In this document: positions 26,305 through 35,219 of the stretch, one piece after another
Layout: each line of letters opens with the position of its first letter
Numbering within the stretch: position 1 is the first letter of the stretch
From: Microseira wollei NIES-4236
Lineage (GTDB): Bacteria > Cyanobacteriota > Cyanobacteriia > Cyanobacteriales > Aerosakkonemataceae
NCBI RefSeq assembly: GCF_020521235.1
Contig: NZ_BLAY01000053.1
Location: 1 to 55,559 of the forward strand
Direction: 5' to 3'
Length of the DNA: 55,559 bases
The notes under the pieces: generated by a model
Told to the model about the DNA's origin: nothing
The model's database searches: none
Seen by the model: the letters and a program-made list of their open reading frames with translations, nothing else
Made by a program: the position numbers and the translations under genes

Positions 26305-27924
26305 ATGAATACGAATCCAATTAATGTTGTCCCTCAGGTAGAGGTTAGAAATCAACGATTTTTTAACAATGGCTTTATTAAAACGGCTATGGCAATTGGG
26401 TTAATAGCTACTATAGGGTTATCAACAGTTAATAACTACGGGGTATCATGGGACGAGCCTATCCACATAAAAAATGTCGGATGGAATTATGAGTTGATTT
26501 TAAAAAATCAACCCCTGCCAAAGCACCCGGCTGATATTAAATACTACGGTGTGGCTTTTGATATTGCTGCTGAAACATTATACCAACTGAAGAACGGTTT
26601 CCCTAGAATAGAAATTAATCGAGATAGATTTGTCTTAAAACATGCAGTAACTTTTTTATTTTCTGTTTTAGCCTATGTATCAGTAGCAGGGATTGTGGGC
26701 ATTTTTTGTGGGGCAGAATATGCATGGCTTGGTTCTATTACTCTAGCACTTTTTCCGGGTTTTTGGGGACATAGCTTCTTCAACCCAAAGGATATCCCAT
26801 TTGCGGTTCTGTTCACTTTATCTACCTGGATGGGAGCCTATTTAGTCGAGGGTTACTCGAAATTAGATGAAAAAGTCAAAATTGGATTTAACCGCTTTAG
26901 TATAACTTCAATTCTATTTGGGGTTTTGGTCGGATTGCTTACGATTGCGAGGATTGGAGGATTTGTTTTCCTGGGATTTATTCCATTCACTTATATCGTA
27001 ACCAGAGTGGGAACAGAAAAAATAACTAGATATACATACAAAAATATTTTTATCAGCTGGATATTGATATTTATATCTTGGGCGATCGTGACCACCGTAT
27101 GTCATCCTGTATCTTGGTCAAATCCTGTGGGATGGTTTTTGGAAGCGTTCGAATATCACTCTAATCATGGTTGGGTAGGAACGGTTTTATTTGACGGTAA
27201 ATTTATCTTAGGTAGCCAATTGCCTTGGTATTATCTTCCCCGGATAGTTACTATAACTGTCCCAGAAATATTTCTATTACTGTTTATTATTGGGTTAGGT
27301 TTAAGCGTCTACAAATATTCCCAATTCTCGAATTTACAAAAGGCTTGTTTAATCTTGGTATTACTGCAAATTTTCTCCCTGTCAAGCTATGGGATTGTTA
27401 AGGGTTCAACCCTGTAGGACGGGATGCGCCAGTTTCTGTTTATTTTGCCCGGAATTGCTGCTATTTCAGCGAGGTCAATTTCTTGGTTATGGAAAAAATA
27501 TTTTATGGGATTTTTCGGAGTGGGTTTGATGGCTATTTTATGTTTACATATCTGCTTCGACATGATAAATCTGCATCCCTATGAATACATCTATTTTAAT
27601 CGTTTATCTGGGGGTTTGATAGGAGCCTATAATCGATATGAGACTGAATATTGGGGATTGAGTCTCCGTGAGGCTATGGAGTGGGTTAATAAAAATAGCA
27701 AGATGGGGAAGCAGGTGCTAGTTGCCGGACCTTTGGATTCAGCCAAACTATTTGCTAAACCTGGTAGTGATGTCATCGAAGTTAAGAAGTCAAATATTGC
27801 TAAGCCATATTACTATTTGGGAGTCCCAAGATGGAATCTAGAAAAAGCTTTCCCTGAGTGTCAGGAAGTTTATAAGGTGGTCAGGCAAGGTGTTCCGTTG
27901 ACAACCGTTAAACGATGTGAGTGA
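26305..27924 (+). pseudogene. GT39-like membrane glycosyltransferase split by an in-frame TAG
   Basis: Two reading frames in the same phase, 26305-27417 and 27424-27924, together read as one 539-codon polytopic glycosyltransferase of the PMT/ArnT-like (GT39/GT-C) type. After the first helix comes NYGVSWDEPIHIKN, with the acidic pair expected in the first periplasmic loop, then SFFNPKDIPFA and many hydrophobic helices. The sequence across the break is KGSTL-stop-DGMRQFLFILP; family members usually have an aromatic residue there (TLYDGxRQFLF), so one base change, TAT or TAC to TAG, explains it. All other parts look intact, so the mutation is recent or an assembly error. Sugar donor and acceptor are unknown. 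Base composition is lower in G+C than in neighbouring genes. Confidence 0.85.
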
Positions 27925-27957
27925 AAAAGAAGCTGGGATTTGAAATTTAAATTGCTC

Positions 27958-28731
27958 CTAAGTTCGTCGGTGAACCAGTGTTGCAGTTGCTTGGTCGGTT
28001 GGGACGAGCAAAACCTCGCTAATATTAACGTGGGCGGGTCGAGTGGCGCAGAAAAATACTACATCTGCTACATCGTCTGGAGTTAAAGGTGTGAGTCCCT
28101 GGTATACTTTTTTAGCGCGAGCGCTATCTCCATGAAATCGCACTTGAGAGAATTCGGTTTCCACTAAACCGGGGTCTACAGAAGTCACGCGCACGGGAGT
28201 TCCTAATAGATCTTGTTTTAATCCTTCAGAAATCGCCCTAACCGCAGCTTTAGAGGCACAATAAACATTCCCGCCTGGGTAAGTTTGATGTCCGGCAATC
28301 GAACCAATATTAACCACGTGGCCTTTACCGCGACTGACCATCCCCGGTACGATATAGCGGGTGAGATAAAGCAAGCCTTTAATATTGGTATCGATCATTT
28401 CTTCCCAGTCTTGGAAATCGCCTTCGTGCAGTTTATCTAATCCGCGACTCAGACCGGCGTTATTAATCAGAATGTCGATATTAGACCAAGATTCTGGCAG
28501 GGATTGTAAGGCAGATTCTACAGCGTTGCGCTCGCGCACGTCTAACTGCAATAAATAAGTCTGGCTGGAAAACTCTTTCCCCAGTTCGTCTGCGAATTGT
28601 TCCAATCGTTCTTTTCGCCGCGCTGCCAAAATTAATTTGGCACCCGCTTGAGCAAATAGCTTGGCACAAGCAGCGCCAATTCCGCTACTTGCACCTGTAA
28701 TTAGAACGATTTGATTTTGAATTGAAATCAT
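27958..28731 (-). CDS. SDR-family NAD(P)-dependent oxidoreductase
   Basis: Classical short-chain dehydrogenase of 257 residues. The cofactor motif is TGASSGIGAACAKLFAQAGA (residues 13-32), with AARRKERLE after strand beta-2 favouring NADP. NNAGLSRG is present, the catalytic Ser is in VVNIGSIAG, and the Tyr/Lys pair is in YCASKAAV. PGLVETEFSQVRF follows. It resembles the YdfG-like group that reduces 3-hydroxy acids or small carbonyls, but the substrate cannot be read from sequence. The ATG at 28731 is followed upstream by TTGCTAA repeats (28740-28775). Solitary. Confidence 0.93.
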   Translation of the reverse strand: MISIQNQIVLITGASSGIGAACAKLFAQAGAKLILAARRKERLEQFADELGKEFSSQTYLLQLDVRERNAVESALQSLPESWSNIDILINNAGLSRGLDKLHEGDFQDWEEMIDTNIKGLLYLTRYIVPGMVSRGKGHVVNIGSIAGHQTYPGGNVYCASKAAVRAISEGLKQDLLGTPVRVTSVDPGLVETEFSQVRFHGDSARAKKVYQGLTPLTPDDVADVVFFCATRPAHVNISEVLLVPTDQATATLVHRRT

Positions 28732-28873
28732 GTTTATTTGGTAATTGCTAATTGCTAATTGCTAATTGCTAATGGGGCATCGGTAATTTTGACTCGCTAA
28801 AAGGGGCGGTTAACGTTGGAGTTTAACGATTGTTGGTAAAACCCGCCCCGACATTGCTCACCTGCACGAGGTG

Positions 28874-29761
28874 CTAACTCGCACCACCAGAAGGACGATT
28901 TTGAGGACGAGATGGATTGGTGCGAGGATTGGAGCGGCGATTTTGCTGACGAGTGGGGCGAGCAGTGCCTTCTACTTGCAGGCGTTGGGTGACGATCGTC
29001 ATACCATCTGCTCGTACCAGAACCGCTGATATCCAGTATTTACCCGCGTTATTGGGTGCGCGACCCTGTTTAAAAATTCCCCCCGCCGCCAGGGGTTCTA
29101 ATTGTACCTGGGTGGGGTTTAAATAACCTTGGGCGCTGATAGATTCTTGTAAAGCTGCGCCGACTAGCACGTCGTCGCCCAAGGGTTCTCTGACAACGGC
29201 ATCAAAGGTAAAGTCCTGTCCGGCGCGGACTGTTTCTGGTAATTTTATCTCGACGTTGGGGGGCTTTTCGCCGGAAGTTAGCTGAGTGCGTTCGGCTAAA
29301 ATTTCCTGCTGGACGATTTTTTGGTTTTCCAATCGCTGCCGCGAGCGGATGGTAGAGTTGAAAGTCCAGTCTCTGCCGTCAATGGCTTGGCTGCCGGTAA
29401 TTTGGGTCACGGTAAGGGCTAAAATTGCCCCGCTGCGATCGCGTTCCCAAGATTCCAGCGAGGTACGATATTGCAATTGGGGATAGCGCTGCCAAAGTTG
29501 TGCTAGCGCTTTTTCCATGTTTTGGCGATTTAAGCCATCGCTATTGCTAAAATTTGGGCTGTACAACTGCATCACCCCTTGCACGTCTCGACGATTTGCG
29601 GCGGCGTCGATTTGCGATAATGCGTTTTTCAATTCAGGAGGCGCGGTGTCGGGAGTCGCTGCAAAAGCAAGGTTTCCACCCGTTGATAACCCTAGCGCCG
29701 TTACCAAAATTATGGATAATCTGGGGGAAGCGCCTGGGAATAATTTGAGAGAATTGTGCAT
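28874..29761 (-). CDS. exported NTF2-like (SnoaL-type) domain protein
   Basis: A 295-residue protein with an N-terminal signal (LSIILVTALGLSTGGNLAFA-A). An NTF2/SnoaL-like cone domain spans about residues 35-155 (NALSQIDAAANRRDVQGVMQ, LYSPNFSNSDGLN, TSLESWERDRSGAILALTVT). A second beta domain lies at 165-265 (VEIKLPETVRAGQDFTFDAV, GKYWISAVLVRADGMTIVTQ). The tail is Arg/Asn/Pro-rich and disordered (RPTRQQNRRSNPRTNPSRPQ). Enzymatic activity is not evident; a periplasmic binding role is possible. Divergent from murG, with 73 bp between the start codons. Confidence 0.82.
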   Translation of the reverse strand: MHNSLKLFPGASPRLSIILVTALGLSTGGNLAFAATPDTAPPELKNALSQIDAAANRRDVQGVMQLYSPNFSNSDGLNRQNMEKALAQLWQRYPQLQYRTSLESWERDRSGAILALTVTQITGSQAIDGRDWTFNSTIRSRQRLENQKIVQQEILAERTQLTSGEKPPNVEIKLPETVRAGQDFTFDAVVREPLGDDVLVGAALQESISAQGYLNPTQVQLEPLAAGGIFKQGRAPNNAGKYWISAVLVRADGMTIVTQRLQVEGTARPTRQQNRRSNPRTNPSRPQNRPSGGAS

Positions 29762-29834
29762 CGGTGATATTTTTAGAGTCAGCTTAAAAGTTGAGTATCC
29801 CTTGTCCTTGCTTGATGGTAGCTGAGAAACAAAA

Positions 29835-30914
29835 GTGACTGTGAAAAAATCGACTGTAGCGCCGCTGCGCTTGCTGATTGCTGCTAGCGGTACGGGGGGG
29901 CATCTATTTCCCGCGATCGCAACTGCCGAACAACTGCCAGATTACCAAATTCAGTGGCTCGGCGTTCCCAATCGCTTAGAAAAAGACCTCGTTCCAGCTA
30001 AATATCCCCTCAAGACGATTGCTTTAGAAGGGTTTCAAAAGCGCTTCGGATTGGGGACTCTGCGCATCATCACCCGCTTTATCGCGGCGATTTGGACTTG
30101 TCGCCGACTGCTCAAACAAGGAAAATTTCAAGGTGTATTTACCACCGGCGGGTATATTGCGGCACCTGCGATTATTGCGGCGCGCAGTCTCAATTTACCC
30201 GCAATCCTCCACGAGTCCAACGCCCTACCGGGTAAAGTCACCCGCTTCTTGAGTCGATTTTGTACTACCGTCGCCATCGGATTTCCAGCGGCGGCGAAGT
30301 ATTTACCCCGTGGCAAAACGGTTTGTACGGGAACCCCCGTGCGCCAGCAATTCCTTTCACCCCAAAACCACGATCTGCCGATTCCAGACAATGTTCCCAT
30401 TATCATAGTTTTTGGTGGAAGTCAAGGGGCAGTGGCAATTAATCAAATGGTGCGTCAAGCTGCGCCAGCTTGGTTTGACGCGGGTGCATGGGTGGTGCAT
30501 CTAACGGGAGATAAAGATCCGGAAGCGGGAAGTTTGCAACATCCGCAATATATTTCTCTGCCGTTTTACGATAATATGGCGGGGTTGTTGCAACGGGCGA
30601 ATTTAGCGATTAGTCGGGCGGGTGCGGGTTCGCTAACTGAATTGGCGATAACGGGGACACCGGCAATTTTGATTCCCTATCCGTTTGCGGCGGAAGATCA
30701 TCAAAGTTTTAATGCCAAGGTGTTTGGAGATGTGGGTGCGGCGTTGGTATTTAAGCAATCGGAATTAACGGCGGAGGTTTTGAAAACAAAGGTATTGAAT
30801 TTGTTGCAAACGCCGGAAGAATTGGAAAAAATGGCTCAAAATGCGGCAAGTCTCGCGGTTAGAGATAGTGGGTCAAGGTTGGCACAGTTGCTGCGAGAAT
30901 TATTGGAGAATTGA
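29835..30914 (+). CDS. murG: UDP-GlcNAc:undecaprenyl-PP-MurNAc-pentapeptide GlcNAc transferase (MurG)
   Basis: GT28 enzyme that adds GlcNAc to lipid I, giving lipid II for peptidoglycan; it acts at the cytoplasmic face of the inner membrane. Diagnostic segments are ASGTGGHLFPAIA (residues 17-29), FTTGGYIAAPAIIAARSL, LHESNALPGKVTRFLSR, VFGGSQGAVAINQMVR, and the donor-binding RAGAGSLTELAITGTPAILI with PYPFAAEDHQSFNAKVF. The length of 359 is normal. The start is a GTG at 29835; an AGAAACAAAA stretch before it gives no strong ribosome-binding site. No other mur genes are nearby. Confidence 0.96.
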   Translation: MTVKKSTVAPLRLLIAASGTGGHLFPAIATAEQLPDYQIQWLGVPNRLEKDLVPAKYPLKTIALEGFQKRFGLGTLRIITRFIAAIWTCRRLLKQGKFQGVFTTGGYIAAPAIIAARSLNLPAILHESNALPGKVTRFLSRFCTTVAIGFPAAAKYLPRGKTVCTGTPVRQQFLSPQNHDLPIPDNVPIIIVFGGSQGAVAINQMVRQAAPAWFDAGAWVVHLTGDKDPEAGSLQHPQYISLPFYDNMAGLLQRANLAISRAGAGSLTELAITGTPAILIPYPFAAEDHQSFNAKVFGDVGAALVFKQSELTAEVLKTKVLNLLQTPEELEKMAQNAASLAVRDSGSRLAQLLRELLEN

Positions 30915-30965
30915 ACCGCCAAGACGCGATAGACAAGGGTAGCGTCTTCTCGAAGAGAGGGATGT

Positions 30966-31030
30966 AGTAGCACGGCGGGAGAAAACCTTCTCCTTAAGGG
31001 CAAAGCTTATTTATGCCGTGCTACTACAAG
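30966..31030. repeat. GTAGTAGCACGGC hairpin and GGGCAAGATGCCCACC element
   Basis: GTAGTAGCACGGC pairs with GCCGTGCTACTAC across about 40 bases (30966-31028), a relative of the 80-bp array hairpins. At 31072-31095 a GGGCAAGATGCCCACCCCAC unit of the window-end repeat family follows. The spacer between murG and the Uma2 gene holds no coding sequence. Confidence 0.85.
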
Positions 31031-31149
31031 GATCGTCGATCAGCTGCTACGCATTTAAATCCAATCAAGAGGCGGGCAAGATGCCCACCCCACAAGAAGT
31101 AAAATTTGGCTCTCAAATTAGGTGTCTGGCAGCTTACCATTGAAAATTT

Positions 31150-32280
31150 CTATAATTCCGATGCAGACGGATTCGCTATCAGTTGCTGCACCTGTTCTCT
31201 GGAAAGTCCTGTCAATATCGCTACTTGTTCGGTATCCATTCCCGATTGCAAGAGGTTTAGTACTACTTGCCGCAATTGAGATTCAGCTTGTTCTGCTCTA
31301 GCTTCAGCTTGTTCTGCTCTCTCACCATCTGTAGGAATCCAATTTCCTGATGCATCATACCAGCGCAACCATTGGCGAGTGATGCCGTTATACTCGCCTT
31401 GCCACAAGCCTAATCCTAACTCGATTTCGGGTATCCAAATTCGCGGTTGTTCTGGGTTGAATGACTGTTGTTGATAGCGTCCTCCCTCTAGCTTGAAGAA
31501 GTGTACTTTGTTGGTGTAACGACTGAATACTACATAGTAAGGCACTCGTAAGATTCGTTCGTAAACTTCCCACTTTCTGGGTGGTGTTTCTTGTGTAAGA
31601 GTCTCGCCGTTAAGCTGGGTTTCTTCCTCAGTTGGAGATTCGGTATTATCTGCTAACTTATCGAGTTCAATTGCTTCTGGATCTGAGTTGGCGTTTTCTC
31701 CCAAGTCTTCTTTAGCAGTTCCGGGGGATAAAAGTTCTACTACTACAAAGGGACTAATGCCTTCTTGCCAAATAACATAACTCCTTCTGAGATCCGTATC
31801 ATCGTACAGGCGGGGAACGTCTAATAACTCAAGTTGCTAGTTATAACTATCGTGGGTTGGTAAATGGCTAATCGCTAATTGCTAATTGCTGATGGGAATA
31901 TTTTTCGGTTCTACCAGCCATTAGCTATTAGCCATTAACCTGTCTTGGGCCCTAAAAAGATAACTAGCAACTTGCGTTAATACTAAAAACCAATCTGGAC
32001 GTTTGTGCCACAATGGATGGCGCACGTCGTAATAAAGGTTCATATCCGTGCCGGTAAATACCCGATTGGATGGATACAGGGGACTGCGGAAAGTGCGACT
32101 CAACAGTTCTGGTTGTAAATCGTGAAATTCGTCTGGCAAACCGGGTTCCTCCGGATCTTCGCTGGGAAGATCGTACATTGTCGGCAGGGTTTTTCTCGGC
32201 GACAGGGGCGGGTCTGTATGCGGGAAACTTGTTTTAGGTTGGGTCATGGGTTTATGGCAATAGTAATACTGAGTTTCCAT
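31150..32280 (-). pseudogene. Uma2-family endonuclease gene interrupted by a 152-bp MITE
   Basis: The N-terminal half (32280 to about 31982) includes PTMYDLPSEDPEEPGLPDEF and NLYYDVRHPLWHKRPDWFLV. The C-terminal half (about 31821 to 31150) includes PRLYDDTDLRRSYVIWQEGI, SPFVVVELLSPGTAKEDLGE, the KWEVYERILRVPYYVVFSRY segment, and a C-terminal AEQAEARAEQAESQ coiled coil with a short helix-turn-helix-like tail. Removing the MITE and one TAAT copy restores the frame (WFLVLDVPRLYDDTDLR). The catalytic pieces of the PD-(D/E)xK fold, D in the first half and E-L-L-S-P-G in the second, are now separated by a stop codon inside the element. The ATG at 32247 (MTQPKTSF) is an alternative start. Confidence 0.9.
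31826..31977. mobile_element. 152-bp MITE, copy 2, with TAAT target duplication
   Basis: The element begins AACTCAAGTTGCTAGTTAT and ends ATAACTAGCAACTTGCGT. It is flanked by TAAT at 31822-31825 and 31978-31981. The interior carries GGCTAAT/GCTAATT heptamers. It interrupts a Uma2 gene, which makes both boundaries certain. Confidence 0.93.
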
Positions 32281-32289
32281 CCCTAATAG

Positions 32290-32460
32290 GGATTAAAGTT
32301 AGCAATACAAAATTGTAGGGAACAGGAGAAAAACTTTGATAAATGCGACAAAACTTACTGCTGTTCCCTTTTCAATTGGGTGCAATACAACATTGTAGGG
32401 GCTAAGGCTAAAGAAAAACTTTGATAAATGCGACAAAACTTATTGCTGCCGTGCCCCTAC
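32290..32460. repeat. duplicated 90-bp segment with AAAAACTTTGATAAATGCGA
   Basis: Two tandem copies (from about 32303 and 32391) read GCAATACAA-ATTGTAGGG, then AAAAACTTTGATAAATGCGA and CAAAACTTACTGCTG or CAAAACTTATTGCTG. The left copy closes a stem AGGGAACAG / CTGTTCCCT, the right copy GTAGGGGC / GCCCCTAC. Intergenic; no gene is seen. Confidence 0.85.
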
Positions 32461-32470
32461 AAATTTCTGG

Positions 32471-33061
32471 TTAATTTACCACTTGAGCGCCATGACTGCG
32501 CGGATCTTCACTTGCTGATTTTTTCGCGCTTACGGGTGCTTCAAATTTGGATGTTTGACCTGTTGTTTTAGCATGGGGCAATTCTTCACCGGCAACAAGT
32601 GCTGCTAAATTAGCTGCCATGATGGTGCGGGGTTGTTCGCCAACGGTTTGAGCGATTTCTGTTCCATCTTTGCCGAAAAAGACAAAATGGGGAATGCCAT
32701 CGACGCGGTAACGTGTAATTTCGGGCAGCCATTTGTCATTATCGACGTTGAGCATGACGAAATTTACCTGCTCGGCGTATTCTTGTTCTAGTTCGCCCAT
32801 ATCTTTCGCCATCCCTTGACAGGTGGTACACCAATTGGCATAAAACTCCATTAGCGTTGGTTTGCCGTTGCTCATGGCGACTTCTAGAGGGGTGGAGTTT
32901 TCCGCTAGTTCGGTGAGAGTGGCGGTGTCTGTCTGGGTTCGCATTCCTAAAAATAGGGAAACGGTGAGGGCGATCGCAACTATTACGATCGACAAGTTTC
33001 TCACTCGCGTCCCCATCGGGGTTTCCGGCTTGGCTGGCGATTGGGGTAAATTGGCAGTCAT
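32471..33061 (-). CDS. txlA: membrane-anchored thioredoxin-like protein TxlA (HCF164-like)
   Basis: A 196-residue protein with one N-terminal transmembrane helix (LSIVIVAIALTVSLFLGM, residues 23-40) and a thioredoxin domain (about 60-160). The redox motif is WCTTC within LMEFYANWCTTCQGMAKDM. The conserved cis-Pro lies in VDGIPHFVFFGKDG. The match is to cyanobacterial TxlA and plastid HCF164, which carry reducing power across the thylakoid membrane for cytochrome c maturation and regulation of photosynthetic proteins. The C-terminal 30 residues are Lys/Ser-rich and outside the fold. Monocistronic; the start is an ATG at 33061. Confidence 0.92.
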   Translation of the reverse strand: MTANLPQSPAKPETPMGTRVRNLSIVIVAIALTVSLFLGMRTQTDTATLTELAENSTPLEVAMSNGKPTLMEFYANWCTTCQGMAKDMGELEQEYAEQVNFVMLNVDNDKWLPEITRYRVDGIPHFVFFGKDGTEIAQTVGEQPRTIMAANLAALVAGEELPHAKTTGQTSKFEAPVSAKKSASEDPRSHGAQVVN

Positions 33062-33341
33062 ATGATGGATTATTTCTATCTAGTTTGTCCTGCATCTAGT
33101 GTAAAGAACTCCTCAACCGGAAAGTCTATGTTATTCGCGCACCAGGTCAAATGCGAACGCGAGTGCGTGCCTCTGGCATATCGCAAAATCTGCCATCGGC
33201 ATCACCTGCTTCAACACCCGCAAGTGTCCCTCCGCGTCAGGAGCGATGGCGAAACCGTCCAACGGTGATACGCTCTAAGTTAGGCAATCAGCGGACAATT
33301 ATCCACGGGAAAAGTCGCGCTCAAAGAGCGCTGTTGTGAAT
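33062..33341. other. spacer upstream of txlA
   Basis: 280 bp between the txlA start and the IS200/IS605-like left end. Short plus-strand frames (from 33062 and 33151) have atypical composition (SASPASTPASVPPRQERWRN) and no recognisable family. The txlA promoter is presumably here. Confidence 0.5.
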
Positions 33342-33690
33342 TTGACATCCTCACCGGGCTAAAGCCACGGTGATTCCTCACCAAGCGATACCCGAAGGAA
33401 TCGTCTCTGAATGGGGTTGACGTTTCAACAAGAACCGCCTGAACCAGGTCTTACACTCTCTCCACGTGCGTTTTAAGTCTCGGAATGCCCAGCCGCGACT
33501 TTTCAAAACACAATACAAATTGCTCATTTTGCTTCTAGGTTGGATTTTAGAAGACCATTGCCTATTAGCTCTTCTCTACGCCTGCTCTCACCGTAGCTGT
33601 TTCAACCTGTCTTGAGCCTAGAGGGGGGTTATGTATTCACCAGCAAAATTATATCAAAAAGCCGTCCTAGAAGGACGGGGCTTGTATCCC
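33342..33690 (+). mobile_element. non-autonomous IS200/IS605-type element
   Basis: The left end TTGACATCCTCACCGGGCTA forms a hairpin with GCCACGGTGATTCC. The right end holds GCCGTCCTAGAAGGACGGGG followed by CTTGTATCCC. Both are typical of IS200/IS605 elements with TnpB in cyanobacteria. The roughly 300 bp between (TCTTACACTCTCTCC..., CCTAGAGGGGGGTTATG) match such element ends but have no tnpA or tnpB frame. Confidence 0.7.
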
Positions 33691-33741
33691 ATTTTTTTCG
33701 GTCAGTCATCGTTTTATCCTTGTATTAGTTGTGTTTAGTCG

Positions 33742-33769
33742 GGGCGATCGCATGGGAGTGCGATCGCCC
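33742..33769. repeat. 11-bp inverted repeat made of two HIP1 sites
   Basis: GGGCGATCGCA and TGCGATCGCCC face each other across TGGGAG, followed by TTTCTG. It could act as a weak terminator in the plus direction, but the T-run is poor. Confidence 0.6.
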
Positions 33770-33842
33770 TTTCTGCGAACGGGACAGTCCATCGCAACCC
33801 TGACCAGGAGGCGGGGCTGTCTTTTTGTGTTGTTTACGTCCA

Positions 33843-33882
33843 TAAGCTTACTTATGAATCTGCTTGTCAATAAGTATGCTTA
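33843..33882 (+). promoter_or_regulatory. inverted repeat likely to be the XRE operator
   Basis: TAAGCTTACTTATGA (33843-33857) and TCAATAAGTATGCTTA (33867-33882) form an imperfect inverted repeat ending 11 bases before the XRE start codon at 33894. A dyad in this place is the usual autoregulatory operator of small HTH regulators. Binding is inference. Confidence 0.55.
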
Positions 33883-33893
33883 GAGCAATTAAG

Positions 33894-34178
33894 ATGTCTA
33901 AAAAGAAACAATCAAACTCAGAAGATATACCACCCCTACGACGATTAAGAGAGGAGGCAGGCTTAACTCAAGCAGGACTAGCAAAGCAAATTCCGGATAA
34001 GACAAGGACAAAGACTTTAACGCAAGCAGCTATCAGTAGATGGGAAAGCGGCGAAGATGAGCCAGAGTTAACTGTTGTTCAAATGAAAGCTCTATGCCGC
34101 GCTTTAGGGAAGTCACTCGAAGAACTGCCGGATGACTTTGGCGCACCAAGGCAATCAAAATCTAACGTTCGCGACTAA
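33894..34178 (+). CDS. small XRE-family helix-turn-helix regulator
   Basis: A 94-residue DNA-binding protein: MSKKKQSNSEDIPPLRRLRE, then the HTH_3 core (EEAGLTQAGLAKQIPDKTRT, LTQAAISRWESGEDEPELTV, VQMKALCRALGKSLEELPDD). The recognition helix is TQAAISRWESG. The ATG at 33894 is preferred over frames opening at 33864, because the earlier part would overlap the operator-like inverted repeat. Plasmid- and phage-type XRE proteins of this size often regulate neighbouring toxin or mobile-element genes. The genes downstream are decayed, so its former partner cannot be named. A truncated copy lies directly after it. Confidence 0.88.
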   Translation: MSKKKQSNSEDIPPLRRLREEAGLTQAGLAKQIPDKTRTKTLTQAAISRWESGEDEPELTVVQMKALCRALGKSLEELPDDFGAPRQSKSNVRD

Positions 34179-34184
34179 TGAGTA

Positions 34185-34293
34185 ATGTCAAAAAAGGAAC
34201 AATACACCCTGGAAGATATACCAGTCCTACATCCCTTAAAGAAATACCAGATGATTTGGGACTGCTAAAGCTTTCGCCTCAAGCCGAAAACTG
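34185..34293 (+). pseudogene. truncated duplicate of the XRE gene with HTH core deleted
   Basis: Six bases after the XRE stop, ATGTCAAAAAAGGAAC starts MSKKEQYTLEDIPVLHPL, which parallels the XRE N-terminus. One frame over, SLKEIPDDLGLLKL parallels the XRE C-terminus (SLEELPDDFG). The helix-turn-helix between them is missing. The in-frame product would be 27 residues ending at 34268; the shifted frame ends at 34293. Confidence 0.7.
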
Positions 34294-34299
34294 AGCGAT

Positions 34300-34554
34300 C
34301 GCGCGGCAATTAAATTATAAAATCCTACAATCCTATGAGTGCAGAGCCAACCGAACAGGAGCTAAGCTTAAAGCTAAGATACCAACCTCTGGATTAACGC
34401 GATCCCATTCCCCCAGAAGCGCTTAGATTCAAACTAATATCAACTTTTGATATATTGTTGTTCTTCTATTATAACATAATTTTATTTGCCAGATTTACAA
34501 ATAATTATTAATATATGTTATGTATATTTATCGAGCTTTAGGAAGTATATTACG
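34300..34554. other. AT-rich gap without gene
   Basis: 255 bp between the XRE relic and the next decayed gene. From 34440 it is very AT-rich (TTATAACATAATTTTATTTG). An AGGAAG ribosome-binding site for the next reading frame lies at about 34540. No gene recognised. Confidence 0.6.
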
Positions 34555-35077
34555 ATGACAAATTAAAAAAATTTTGTTCCTCGTAAAAAACAAGCTAAAG
34601 TTAAATTAAAAGTATCTAAAATAGCGGTATTTATCTTTTTTTTGGTGTTCAACGAAGCTATCATAGCAGTTCGCAATATACATGACGAACTGACAATTAA
34701 TGCTCCAGCGGCAATAGCACAAGATTTATTAAGTGCTTGTGAAACAAAAGAAAAAATGGATGAAATAAATACAACAACAAACGGGCAGAACATCTGGTAA
34801 TGCAGGCTTTCCTTTGTCCAGGTATAATAATGATTTATGTCAAATATATAAAGGTTTTTTAGAAGTATTAAATCTCGCTTATGAAACATGCGAATTAGAA
34901 AAACAAGAAGAAAAATTAGCCCGATCAATAAATGTAAGTAATGTTGATGAGGTCACCTTAATCGGTATACTTATTCAAAACAATAGAACTAAAATAGACG
35001 AAAGAATTGCCGTCGGAGAAGAAGGCCAAGAGAGATTTAATTATCCTCTAAATGCATCTTTGTATCCTGGTGTATAA
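34555..35077 (+). pseudogene. decayed small membrane-protein gene (nonsense at codon 4, frameshift near 34785)
   Basis: An ATG at 34555 with AGGAAG upstream reads M-T-N-stop-K-N-F-V-P-R-K-K-Q-A-K-V. The same frame stays open through KVSKIAVFIFFLVFNEAIIA (a transmembrane helix), VRNIHDELTINAPAAIAQDL and ETKEKMDEINTTT, to a TAA at 34798. From about 34785 the coding sense continues in the next frame as GRTSGNAGFPLSRYNNDLCQ, IYKGFLEVLNLAYETCELEK, up to NYPLNASLYPG and the stop at 35077. One nonsense change and one single-base indel separate it from an intact gene of about 170 codons. I do not recognise the family. A minus-strand frame over 34563-34928 is its shadow. Confidence 0.6.
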
Positions 35078-35219
35078 ATATATTATATTTCACGTATTTT
35101 GTTGGGAGGTTTATCAATTATTACCCTCGGATGGAAGTTGAGACATTTATGTATTAAGCTTGTAAGATTCGCGATAAAAATTTCAGTTAAAATAATTAAC
35201 AGATTTTAGCATAAGAGCG

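Noticed and set aside
27415-27417. Programmed readthrough or pyrrolysine at the TAG
   Set aside because: No supporting structure or tRNA system is seen; a point mutation or error is simpler.
33742-33769. HIP1 dyad as a true intrinsic terminator
   Set aside because: The stem is good but the following TTTCTG is a weak T-run, and no plus-strand gene ends just before it.
34563-34928. 121-residue hydrophobic protein on the minus strand
   Set aside because: The plus strand carries better coding sense with a ribosome-binding site; the minus frame is its shadow.
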